NCBI GenBank assembly: GCA_023678885.1 | Contig: CM042979.1 | Span: 20,513,513 to 20,577,512 of the forward strand | Length of the DNA: 64,000 nucleotides | DNA from: Pogostemon cablin | Lineage: Eukaryota > Streptophyta > Magnoliopsida > Lamiales > Lamiaceae | Direction of reading: 5' to 3' | Part shown: positions 44,181 through 54,916 of the stretch, piece after piece | Layout of the letters: each line of letters starts with the position of its first letter | How positions within the stretch are numbered: position 1 is the stretch's first letter | The notes under the pieces: generated by a model | Database searches by the model: none | What the model was told of the DNA's origin: nothing | Seen by the model: the letters and a program-made list of their open reading frames with translations, nothing else | Position numbers and translations under genes: made by a program

Positions 44181-44259
44181 AATAAAATAAATTTTAAAAT
44201 AAAATAAAAAACAACATTAATGAAGAAGCAGGAATTAATTAAGAAGAGTGGGGACCAAG

Positions 44260-44284
44260 GGGGTACCAATTGAATTGGTACCCC
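44260..44284. repeat. Perfect 25-bp palindrome
   Basis: GGGGTACCAATT, a central G, then AATTGGTACCCC. Can form a 12-bp stem. It lies between the minisatellite and a (TC)n(TA)n tract. Confidence 0.9.
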
Positions 44285-44296
44285 TAGTTGTACCCT

Positions 44297-44297
<1 letters not shown>

Positions 44298-44352
<55 letters not shown>
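44298..44352. repeat. (TC)n(TA)n compound microsatellite
   Basis: About 10 TC units followed by about 18 TA units, ending at the 5' end of the plus-strand Helitron. Confidence 0.92.
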
Positions 44353-44355
<3 letters not shown>

Positions 44356-46008
44356 TAAGTATACTATAGCAGAAACTTTTCTTGCTGACGTGTTGTTTCC
44401 AGAGCGCTCCAATGTGACATGTAATTTTCTTAATTTTTTGGATTTTTTAATACTATTTTTAATATTTTCTTATTTACTTTTAATTAACTTCCTTATTTAA
44501 TATTTTCTTTTTTAAATAATGTGTTTTTTATTTTTAATAATGATTAAATTTTCAATATTTTATTTTTTTATTTATCGATTCAAGTAATACTTCTTAAGAA
44601 TCGATTCAAGTATTCTTTAAGATCAACCTCTAAAGTATTGATTCAAATATTCTTCAAAAGGATCGATGATTCAAGTATTCTTGAATCGATTTACCTCTAA
44701 AGAATAAGGGGTTAAAAAACTAGTTCATGTATCGAATCGAAAATTTAAGTTCTTTAAGTTAAATCATTATTTCATATCAAACATTAAAATTGAGTTGGTA
44801 AATATTTGTTAATTTTTTAAATGTAGTATATTAATATTTATTTATTTACATATTTCTTAATTATTCAATTATGACATATGAATTAAAAAATTAATTTTTT
44901 TTAGTTGTTTACATAATTTGAAACTAATAAAATTAAATAAAAATAAATTTAATAAATTCATACAAATTTATAAATATTTAAAAGTATTTTATATATAAAT
45001 TATTTTTATTTATATTATATATATATTACATTAGTTTCTTAAAAATAACAATTAATGAAAATCGAGTTATTATTATTATATAGTTAATTAAGAAATATTA
45101 AACCATAATCGTGACTAAGTAGTAATACTCTATTTAAATATTATTTATAATATTATGTATATTTTTAAAAATATATATATAGCAACTATTTAAAATATTT
45201 TAATAATTTTATTTTAATTAATTATAAAATGCTTTACCTAATTTTTCATAATAATCAATATATACTCCTTTATCGCACAGTATATTTTAATATATTAAGT
45301 ATAGTATATCAAAGCTTTTTCGCTAACGTGTTGTTCACGTATAGTCTTACTATTTATTTATTTTTCCTATACACTTACTATAACTTATTTATTTTAGTAT
45401 CATTAATTACAATTAATATAGATAAATCATTCGATATAAATAAATTAATTAATTAGTATCAAATCAAATCATGTAAAAAAAGAATAAATTAATTTTTTTA
45501 TATGTAATTGATATTTATTTTAGACAAACAGTAAAATTAAATATTTATTTTTACTAAGAATTACATACTTTGATCATAATTATACTTAAATACAATGATA
45601 AAATAAAATACAAACAACTACATAAATACACAACAAAGAGACAAAATTGTCCTATGTGATTGCACATATTTTTAGAGAGACATGGGAAGTAACAAATAGT
45701 TTTCAATTGTATTATTTTATAAAGTAACATTTAAAAAAAATATAAGTCAAGATTCTTTCAAATAATTATAATATATGTACAATATATATATTAACTTTTT
45801 ACATGATTTAGTTATATGCTATGTTACCAAAAGTGAAATGTTATAATTTGTTGCAAATTCTTTACATTGATGAAAGAAATTGTCTAGCTATAAGAAAAAA
45901 ACTCAATAATTAATAATATTGTTACGTTATGTTGCACGAATTATTTAATTATAAAAAATAAGAATAATAATAAAAATAATCCTGCATTGTACGCGGGTTT
46001 CATACTAG
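44353..46008 (+). mobile_element. Helitron (non-autonomous) nested in the inverted Helitron
   Basis: The 5' end reads TCTTAAGTATACTATAGCAG then AAACTTTTCTTGCTGACGTG, after a host A. The 3' end reads CCTGCATTGTACGCGGG (hairpin with one mismatch), TTTCATA, CTAG, before a host T. It is 1656 bp with no coding sequence. Its 5' kilobase matches the complement of 48047-46440 and its 3' half the complement of 46432-46012 and 43700-43434. It is therefore a copy of the Helitron it sits in, in opposite direction. An additional 5'-end-like motif TTAAGTATAGTATATCAAAG at about 45295 shows that the body is itself composite. Confidence 0.65.
44570..44705. repeat. ATCGATTCAAG motif cluster (short)
   Basis: About five copies of ATCGATTCAAGTA/TACTTGAATCGAT-type words, the counterpart of 46890-47310. 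Confidence 0.75.
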
Positions 46009-46889
46009 TATATATATAATATAATATATTCTAATTATTTGGAAGAATCTTAACTTGTATTTTTTTAATATTACTTTATAACATAACACAATTAAAATCT
46101 ATTTATTACTCCCCATGTCTCTCTAAAAAAATGTGCAACCACATAGGGATAATTTTATCTATTTGCTGTATATTTATATAATTATTAGTATTTTATTTTT
46201 TATTGTATTTAAGTGCAATTATAATCAAAGTATGTAACTCTTTTTTTTATACATGATTTGATTTAATACTAACTAATTTATTTATATCGAATAATTTATT
46301 TATTAATTACAATTAATGATACTAAAGTAAATAAGTCATAATAAGTGTATATGATAAATAAATAAATAAATAGTAAGACTATAAGTGAACAACACATACG
46401 CAAAAAAGGACTTTTCTATACTATACTTGGTGTGTGTGTGTATATATATACACGTAATATTATAAATAATATTTAAATGGAGTATTACTTTTTACTCATG
46501 ATATGGTTCAATATTTCTTAATTAATTAACTATATAATAATAATTCTATTTCCATTAATGGTTATTTTCAAAAAAACTAATATTATATATATATATATAT
46601 AATTAATTTATATATAATATTTTTTTAAATATTCATAAATTTGTAATGAATTTATTAATTTTATTAGTTTCAAATTATATAAACAAATAAAAAAAATAAA
46701 TTTTATAATTCATATGCCATAATTGAATAGTTAAGATATATGTAAATAAATAAATATTAATATACTGAATTTAAAAAATTGACAAATATTTACAAACTCA
46801 ATCTTAATGTTATTTGATATGAAAAAATGATTAACTTAAAGAACTTAAGCATTCGATTCTATACATGAATTAACTTTTCAACCTCTTAT

Positions 46890-47310
46890 TCAATAGAGGT
46901 AAATCGATTCAAGAGTACTCTTGAATCGTCGATCATCTTTCACTTAAATAATACTTGAACCAATACTTTAGAATTAGATCTTAAATAATACTTAAATCGA
47001 TTCTTAAGAGGTAATACTTGAATCGATTTTTTTCCTCTTGAAGTATCGATTCTTAAATGTAAATCGATTCCAGAATACTTGAATCGATCCTCATACTCTT
47101 AAAAAATCAATTTATTCTTGAATCGATTATCTTTCTCTTAAAGAATCGATTTTTAAGAGGTAAATCAGAGGTAAACCGATTCAAGAATGCTTGAATCAGT
47201 TCTCTTCCTTTTGAAGAATCAATTCTTATAGGTAAATCGATTCAAGAATACTTGAATCAGTTCTCTTCCTCTTGAAGAATACTTGAATCAATTTTTTAGA
47301 GGTCGATTGA
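46890..47310. repeat. ATCGATTCAAG motif cluster (long)
   Basis: About fifteen copies of CTTGAATCGATT or AAATCGATTCAAGAATAC in both orientations, spaced 20-45 bp and joined by CTTAAGAGGTAA and TCTTCCTCTTGAAGAAT phrases. Many can pair with each other as hairpins. Located in the 5' half of the minus-strand Helitron. Confidence 0.8.
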
Positions 47311-47637
47311 ATCTCTACTTGATTCGCTCTATCGAAATAAATTTTTATACTTTCATAAATAAATTCTTTAGAGGAACTTGAAGAAATCTCCTATTCCTCT
47401 TTGAGAATTGAATGTGTGTAATTAGAATAAATAACCAAAAAGTCTTATTTATAGGTGAGATGGGAGAGAATATTATATGGAATATTCTTTTTTCATTTAT
47501 ATATATGATTTAATTTGATATTAATTAATTTATTGCATTAAAAGATTTAGTAATAATTAATTAATGATACCCAAATAAATAAATAAAATATTAAAAATTT
47601 AATCATTATTAAAAAATAAGAAATACATTATTTGAAA

Positions 47638-47888
47638 GGCAAAGACTTGTGTGAGACCGTCTCACGTAAGGGCTTACGTGAGACGGTCAGAAAGTGATAA
47701 CATTTATACTGAAAAGGTGATATTAAATTAATGAAAAGTGATAATGTTATTTCATGAACAATTTATAGTATAAATAAAAAGTGATAACATTTTATAGCAA
47801 GAGTGATAACGTTTTATAGCGAAAATGATAACTATTTAAAAAAGTATAAAATGGTCTCACATGAGACGGTCTCATGCAAGACGTACCC
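47638..47888. mobile_element. Mutator-like MITE of the GAGACCGTCTCAC family
   Basis: A 251-bp element flanked by TATTTGAAA (47629-47637, 47889-47897). Identity extends to 11 bp, so the exact border may shift by two bases. Ends are AAGACTTGTGTGAGACCGTC and, reversed, ACGTCTTGCATGAGACCGTC. The interior holds AAAGTGATAAC motifs. A second copy begins at 63877. Confidence 0.8.
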
Positions 47889-48045
47889 TATTTGAAAGGT
47901 AATATTAAATAAGGAAGTTAAATTAAAAGTAAATAAGAAAATATTAAAAAAATATTAAAAATTCAAAAAATTGAGAAAATTACACGTCACATTGGAGCGC
48001 TCTGGAGACGACACATCAACAAAAAAAGTTTCTCCTATAGTATAC

Positions 48046-48049
<4 letters not shown>

Positions 48050-48121
<72 letters not shown>
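48050..48121. repeat. (AT)n microsatellite
   Basis: About 36 AT units at the 5' end of the minus-strand Helitron. Confidence 0.95.
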
Positions 48122-48124
<3 letters not shown>

Positions 48125-48134
48125 CAAGGTTTTC

Positions 48135-48680
48135 AAATGTTTGGGGGCCCTAATCATTGCCCAATGAGAATACGCCCCTAAATATCATGTCGTTATATTT
48201 TTCCTCACATATTTTACTTAATGAGTTCCTTTTTCTCTTAATTTCAGTGGTGTTAGTGGAATTTCGCTTTATATGCTATAGAATTATGTAGATCAGAAAA
48301 ATTGAATGTTTTAATTTTCTATTAGAAATGGTTATCTTGTTGAATCTTTATAGATGATTGTATGGTATTATGGTCATATATGGGGTGTGTGAAGAAGTGA
48401 AGTGTGTGTGTGTTGGGGGGACTAAGCCCCCACTTGGCCCCAAGAGAATAAGCCCCTAATTATCGTGCTTTTATGTGTTTGCTCACATATTATGTTTATT
48501 GTGTTCCTTTTTTTCTTAATTTCGGAGAAGGTGTTCGTTTAATTTCACTTTACATGCTATAGAATTAATAGATCAAGAAAATTGAATGTTTAATTTTCTA
48601 TTTATAAATGGCCCTCTTGTTGAATCTTTATAGATGATTGAAATGGTATAATGGTCATATATTTTATCTTTTTTTCTTGT
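48135..48680. repeat. Tandem duplication of about 265 bp
   Basis: GGGGGCCCTAATCATTGCCC...ATGGTCATAT (about 48145-48381) is followed by a diverged second copy (about 48430-48662). Shared blocks are ATGCTATAGAATTA, AAAATTGAATGTTT and TTGTTGAATCTTTATAGATG. No coding sequence. Confidence 0.8.
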
Positions 48681-48847
48681 TAGAACATATTTAAAATATA
48701 GGGTACGATCGGGAGTATGAATAACCGACCCCTTTATTTTTAATATATTAATTGAATTAATATATTGTCTTCAGAATGGGATTCGTGATATTATCTCACA
48801 TATTTCCCTCTTAATGTTAATATTTTCTATATAAAGTATAATCTTAC

Positions 48848-49074
48848 CTTTCAGGATCATCTGGGATCGGAATAAGGGGAGTGATCATTCGGTATCCTCT
48901 TTTTTCTTCTCCTAAAATGTAGTTTATGCGAGGGCCTACAAAAATAGACTTCTTCTCATCAAAAACTCCTTTACACTGCACTTTCCTGAACTCCAGGGAA
49001 TCCAAAGTCCCACTTGAAGGCAAGATCTCATTGCCCTTTAGAGGCTCACAACTAAGCCTTATATACCGCTTCAT
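48848..49074 (-). pseudogene. SURF1 single exon (cytochrome c oxidase assembly factor)
   Basis: A minus-strand exon bounded by an acceptor CTGTACAG (to 49075) and a donor GAAAG|GTAAGATT (48847). It encodes LDSLEFRKVQCKGVFDEKKS, then FVGPRINYILGEEKRGYRMI and TPLIPIPDDPE. This matches the conserved middle of plant SURF1 (ALEFRRVSCKGVFDE, GPRSR, NGYYVITPLMPIPG). SURF1 is an inner mitochondrial membrane protein for complex IV assembly. The exon is open with good splice sites, but no neighbouring exons are seen in 500 bp either side. The copia element (from 49573) lies upstream. Either a relic or one exon of a gene with very long, transposon-filled introns. Confidence 0.7.
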
Positions 49075-49099
49075 CTGTACAGACAAACCCAAATGACTA

Positions 49100-49567
49100 A
49101 GTAACTAAAAGGATAGATAATAGAAGGTTCCATGTTGAAGAAGATATACAAGCAAACTGTAAAATTAGATGAGACATTTTACATCACAAGAATTTTATCA
49201 AATTTTCCATACAAAGTAGAATAATGTAGCAATTGAATTGAATAATATTAATTGTACTATTTCGAACAAGATCCAGCCAAGTTAGTTAAAGAATAAAGGT
49301 AACTTGGAAGTTTTTTGCATTCTTCTTTCATAGGTTTAAGAATCACATTCAAACCCAAAAACAAGCTCATAATATTTTTTTTATTTTTTAAATATCGAAT
49401 AAACTAAGAGTCTTTATCTGTCCTTAATAAAATCTAACCATTAGAATAACATCCTTTCATATTAAACCTTGAATCATAAATAATTATTTTAATAATACAT
49501 GGGCTACTTGCTGATTAGGTTTCCGACGAGAGAAGCAAATTCCTAGAGTGAGAAAAATTCTATATAA
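49100..49567. other. Sequence between the SURF1 exon and the copia element
   Basis: AT-rich, intron-like, with no frame recognised. Confidence 0.4.
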
Positions 49568-49572
49568 TTTTC

Positions 49573-50036
49573 TATTGGAAAACTCACGTTCATGCATAGG
49601 GAGAAACCATACCTCTCACCAAAGAGTTTTCGTTGTAGCGGAATAAATCTTATGATCGTCTGTATGAACCGATTGGTACTCACGCTTGGTAAACTGTGAT
49701 CTTCTGGATCAAATCTCACACATCGAGGTTGTAGATTATATTTCAACGATACACTATTAATCTGTGAAATATGATAAACTGGAATTGCGTGTTGTGATTT
49801 CGGGAGAGCAGAACCGAGAGAGAAAATGCTTAGCGTTCTAAGTATTCGTTCTACCTTCTGTTCTGAATTTTTAATACACAAACGTATTCTGTCATACGCA
49901 TCCATGCAACTGCCTCTACGCAGTAGTAAATAGCAAATAAGATAGGAGTTAATTAACGGTATTATTAACTCCATCTCTTTCTCTCTTATCCATACTTCTT
50001 ATGTGGAAATAAAATAATAATAAATTATTATTTACA
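49573..50036 (-). repeat. 3' LTR of copia copy 2
   Basis: Minus strand starts TGTAAATAATAATTTATT and ends TTTTCCAATA, so the terminal CA is now TA. It contains a leader-like CGGTTCTGCTCTCCCGAAAT region. Confidence 0.9.
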
Positions 50037-50056
50037 TCTCCCACTCACATATGAAG
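50037..50056 (-). other. Polypurine tract of copia copy 2
   Basis: Minus strand reads CTTCATATGTGAGTGGGAGA just before the 3' LTR; the purine run GAGTGGGAGA fits plus-strand priming. Confidence 0.7.
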
Positions 50057-51030
50057 TCAAAAGTCGCCTGACTCATTTTCTTCATAAATTATATTTTCGT
50101 ACAGATTAATACATCGTATGACCCACGAGATATGAGTTTTAATCGCCATACACTTGTTAGAGATATATAGCAACTCAATCAGTTTATCAATGAAACTCAA
50201 CAAGCTCGCTATACCCCAGAACTCTTGAACATTTAGCATAAGTTGACAAATCTCTTTTCAATCCCTGAATTTGTCAGAGCATATTCAACCATTTTGCAAA
50301 AAATTATGTATTCATAATCAAGACCCTGCTTGATTGACTAGTCAATGAATCACAATAGTATATGTTAAATTAAGAAGTTCTTCCCATCTCACTAAGTATC
50401 TACAGTCTCCCACTATAGCTGCTTTCCTAGACATATACCGCATCGCCGTTATTAACCATAGCTCTTTTGGTAGCATACTAAAGTAGCAATACCAAAGTGA
50501 AGACTTAGAATATAGTAGAAATTCATAAGGGTAATCAATAGATAAGGACTCATAATTTTTGAGAAAATAGGGATAATTTTCTCAATCATGTTGGGTCAAC
50601 TTAGCACATGTCGTTTTCCTAAAACACATGTCACAATGTCTTTAACTTCCTTCCAAGAAAGCGTATGTCGTATTTTATTTAATTTAGACATCGTGTAAAT
50701 TAGAGTTCAAGTGTGTCCCATACACTTAACTCGGATATCCTCCCTCCAAGGTATAGGATCTCCATCGATTTAGCTTTACAACAAGTTGAATTTGATTTGT
50801 GGTGAAACTATCTCGATTATACTAACTATCATAATCTTATCTCTGCGCTCCCACTGAGCCAGAGGCGATTGCTCATATGAGAGAGCCAATCATAACTTGC
50901 CGACATACTATTATATATGAACCATCACATATAATTAATAAAATATATATGTATAATTAAGTCGTTAACTATTTCATTAACATACACAAATATATTCAAT
51001 ACATCATTTTAAAATTCTTTGTAAACCCAA
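50057..51030 (-). other. 3' untranslated region of copia copy 2
   Basis: Nearly 1 kb between RNase H and the 3' LTR with no frame. The right half is homologous to 41089-41450 of copy 1. Confidence 0.6.
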
Positions 51031-51039
51031 TCCCTTTAC

Positions 51040-51527
51040 ATGTCCTATGTATACATCTCTAAGAATTGATTTGGTAAAAAGATCTGCTAATATCAAACGA
51101 GTAAAAATGTAACTTAGAATCACTTTTTTCTTGTCTGCAATATCTCTAAAAAAGTTGAACTTCGTGTCAATATGTTTGGTTTTTCATGATATTTGGGTCT
51201 TTTATGTAAGTAATAACCGCCTGATTATCAAAATTAATTAAAAACAGCTCCCACTGGAGTGTTTGAGACCTCCAAATGTTTCATGAATTTTCTAAACCAT
51301 ATAGCCTCTTGAACTGCAGACGCACATGCCAAAATTTCAGCTTCCTTAGTGGACAGTGCTATGCAAGTCTGTTTCTTGCTACACCATGAGATTGCTCCAT
51401 TGTTGAGCAAAAGGACATAACCGGGAGTTGATTTATGATTATCTAAATCACCACTCCAGTCAGCATCTATATACTCATTCAGTGTACTGTTATTCCCTTG
51501 ATAACAGATAGAATAGTCTGCAGTCAA
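51040..51527 (-). pseudogene. Copia RNase H (copy 2)
   Basis: The frame reads YIDADWSGDLDNHKSTPGYV, then LNNGAISWCSKKQTCIALST and KEAEILACASAVQEAIWFRK. After a shift near 51237 it gives remains of the DNQAVITYIKDPKYHEKPNI-type region and the end of the domain. Broken, but the catalytic Asp/Glu blocks are visible. Confidence 0.85.
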
Positions 51528-52440
51528 TCACATTGGCATATGGTACTCTTACCATTTTATTATTTTTATCTTGAGTCTTGAGACACATCTGTTGACTCAA
51601 TAATTCACCTTTCAAACTGGGAGTATCTATAGGTTTGCAGGTGTTCATCTTGAACCATTCTAAAGGTTTCTTGATGTAAGTCTCATAAGATAAACCCAAT
51701 AATTTCTTTGAACGATTCCTATGGATCTACATACCAAAGTATGTACTCTGTGGATCTACACACCAAAGTATGTACTCTGCTACACCCATACCTTTCATTT
51801 TAAAATTTGAAGACAACCATCCTTTTATGGTTTCAAGATATTCTTTGCTATTTCTAGCTAGAAGTATGTCATCCACATACAAGGATAGAATCACAAAATA
51901 ATTATTGGACCATTTAAAGTTAACACAGTGGTCTTTGTTTATCATAACAAAGTTATATGAGATGATCGTACTATGAAATCTCAAATACCACTGTCTAGAG
52001 GATTGTTTGAGTCTATATAACAACTTCTTCAATATACAAACTTTATCCTCTTGACCTCAAAGAATAAATCCTACAGGCTGTTGCATGTAGATTTATTATT
52101 CTAATTCTCCACTGAGAAATGCGGTCTTAACATCCATTTGGTGTAATTCTAAATCCATACTAGCCACTATAGCCAACAGTAGACAAATCAATGCAAACCT
52201 CACTACAGGTAAAAAGGTTTCTTCGTAGTATATACCCTTGTTGAGTATAACCTTTTGCCACAAAGCGAGCTTTATACCTCTCTATTGAGCCATCAACCTT
52301 TCTATTGATTTTGAGAATCTAATTATTCTTAATTTCCTTTCGTCCTTTGGAAGATCTACAAGTCTCCAGACTTGATTTGGCTTCGTAGACTCCATCTCCT
52401 CTTTCATCTATTTCTCCTTTGCCGGACAAGTTAGAGCTTT
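51528..52440 (-). pseudogene. Copia reverse transcriptase (copy 2)
   Basis: Blocks include the METK/SGDLxxLPKDE-like start near 52400, QMDVKTAFLSGELE-type sequence near 52110, and KKLLYRLKQSSRQWYLRFHS. The intact active-site block SLYVDDILLARNSKE is near 51870, followed by LSYETYIKKPLEWFKMNTCK near 51670. A 26-bp tandem duplication (GTGGATCTACA(C/T)ACCAAAGTATG, about 51722-51773 on the plus strand) lies inside. Stops and shifts are numerous. Confidence 0.85.
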
Positions 52441-53640
52441 TTTAACGTTTCTGGGCTCTTCCTTAATTACAGGAGAAACATCTCAACTTTCTGGTGAAAC
52501 CAAGAAGGCGTGTCTTTCAATGTCATAATTCCTTTTGGCACATGTTTCCTAGAACTTTTCGAGATGAGATAACTGATGATGGTCATCTGTAGACAAAATG
52601 CTCTCATTGGGAATCACCTGATTCTCAATTGGCAAATATTTATCAAGATCCACACCATCAGCTTATTACTCCCACTTGAATCTTGTAGGTATTTGTTTTC
52701 TACTATCTCAAAAATAGGTTCAGCATCCCTGATGCCCCTTCTACTAGGAAATTCAATTTTCAGAAAATGAGCATTATGTGATTCTGTCTCAGTTAAGCTC
52801 CCAACCTGATCTCCTATGAACACGTAACCTTTAGAATGTTTGCATGTCTTATGAAGATACATTTTTTTTCCTCTAGGACCAACTTTCCATACTGACTTGA
52901 TGAATCACGTATGTAAGCTGCTGATTCCCAAGCTCTAAGGTTACTCAAGTTAGGTTTTCTACCCGCCCAAAATTCATATGGAATCAAAGCAACTGACTTA
53001 GAAAGTACGAGATTAAGCACATAAGCTGCCATAAGTAACGCATCTCCTTAGATTAGCTTGTGCCATCATGGATTTAACCATCTCCAACAAAGTCATATTT
53101 CTTCTTTCAGCAACACCATTTTGTTGAGGTGTATAAGGAACAGTTAATTGTTAGATTATGCCCTTTTTATTACAAAATTCCTTGAATTGTTCTGATAGAT
53201 ATTCACGTCCTCTATCAGTTCTTAAAACTTTGATAGATTTGTCCTTTTGATTTTCAACTTCGCTCAAGAATCATCTAAAACAATCCAATGCTTCAACTTA
53301 GAGATATCAAATAGACATATCCAAGACGTGGATAATCATCAATGAACGTAATGAAATAGTGAGCTCCATGTAGTCCTCTCACATTTACAGGATCACATAT
53401 ATATCGGAATGGATTACTTCTAATGGAGATTCAGACCTAACAACTTTACCAAAAATGTTTTCTAGTTATTTTGCCAGCAAGACAGTGTTCGCATTTCGAT
53501 AATTCAACTTTAGAAGAAAGACTCAACAATTCTCCTTTCACAAGTCTATTCATCCTATCTTGCCCTATATGACCTAATCTAGCATGCCAAACATCATCAT
53601 TCATATTTGCATTGCTAGAAGAACAAGCATTTAGCGACTA
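52441..53640 (-). pseudogene. Copia integrase (copy 2)
   Basis: Minus-strand frames give GHIGQDRMNRLVKGELLSLS near 53560, CEHCLAGK, the core EVIHSDI/GPVNVRG and HYFITFIDDYP, RTDRGREYLSEQFKEFC near 53190, and TPQQNGVAERRNMTLLEMVK near 53110. Then come MAAYVLNLVLSKSVALIPYE and WAGRKPNLSNLRAWE (53032-52940) and DAEPIFEIVENKYLQDSSGS near 52690. Unlike copy 1, no solo LTR interrupts it. Many frameshifts. Confidence 0.85.
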
Positions 53641-53649
53641 TGAATAATC

Positions 53650-54160
53650 TTCGTAACAACTAAACGTCATTATATTACAATTTAAAACCATAAAGCCATC
53701 GGTCAAATGTCCAGACGCATAACAAGTATCATCAATGCTAATTACCACATTAAATAATACATCATAACCCAATTTAAGTAGAACTGTAATAGAAACTAGA
53801 TTTTACGTGATCTCCAAAGCATATAGAACATCATGTAGGATAAAGGACTGACCAATGCCAAGGTCCAATATGCAAGTCCCAAGTCCTTTGACTTTGACTC
53901 GTGCATTAATTTCTACATGTATCCACCTAGTCCCATTCGGAACATGATGGAAATCTACAAATGCTCCATTGTCTCTCGTCACATGGTCCACTGCTCCTGA
54001 GTCTATAATCCATAAGAATCAGACAACAAGATCCAGTACTCGAGACATTAATTACACATAGAATAAGATGAATCTAACTTGTCCCTTATGGGCTCAGGGC
54101 ATTCACGAGCATAATGACCAAACTTACTACAATTGTAACATGGTATCTTGCTTTTTATCC
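53650..54160 (-). pseudogene. Copia zinc knuckle and protease (copy 2)
   Basis: Knuckle CYNCSKFGHYARECPEP near 54140-54090 is followed by IDSGAVDHVTRDNGAFVDFH (protease active site region, 54000-53940) and NGTRWIHVEINARVKVKGLG. Frames are broken between the parts. Confidence 0.85.
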
Positions 54161-54216
54161 TTCTTATTCCTTTAGTCACGCTCTTTTTCCCTTTCCATTC
54201 ATTAGTTTTAGTTAAA

Positions 54217-54916
54217 TTATTTCAGGCTTACCACCACCACTGTCTGATCATCTTCCCTTCTTTTCATTCTTCCAATTCCTTTACCTTTTGATGCCCGAAA
54301 CTCCCTTAGAAGTAGAGTCGGTATAGAAGGCCCTAGAAGAAGGCTTTGAGGCTCCGAGCGACGAGCAACATTATTGAAAGTCTTGATGCTTTCATTGTGA
54401 GTCAAGTTGACTTTGAGATGTTTCCTACGATCAGGTAAATAGTGGATCAGGGCTTGGATTCATTGTTCATCAGAGTATATGACTGACAGTCTTAAGTTCG
54501 ATAATCATATTAGATATCTCCATGAGATATCTAATTTTATGATTTGGTTTCTTTTCATAAGTGTCGAACTTAATAGTCAACTGCCTAAGCCTTGTAATCG
54601 ATGTACCACTATACTTCTAACACAGATACACCCAGATATCATGTGCGGTGGGATTCATGAGTCATTGCATCGATTACTGAGCTTACAAGAATATCTCGTG
54701 CAATGGAATTTTTCTCTTCCATGCCTGGTACGCTTCTTGGTCACGCCTCTCTTGATTTACAATTCCCGCGCCTAGATCAACCATCACGTGGTTCATAGCA
54801 TCTAATGCATTTTGTTTATACAATACGTACCAAATTTTATGACGCCTTGTGTCATAATTGTCACCATTGAGTTTCTCACTTTCGTTCAACTCAAGGACAA
54901 TAGATTTTGATACCAT
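54217..54916 (-). pseudogene. Copia gag (copy 2)
   Basis: Starts MVSKSIVLELNESEKLNGDN at 54916, then YDTRRHKIWYVLYKQNALDA, with RRDQEAYQAWKRK near 54720. It continues after shifts through HDIWVYLC, ELKTVSHIL, LIHYLPDRRKHLKVNLTHNE to 54380, and a Ser/Lys-rich end. Supplies the N-terminal gag part missing from copy 1. Confidence 0.85.
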
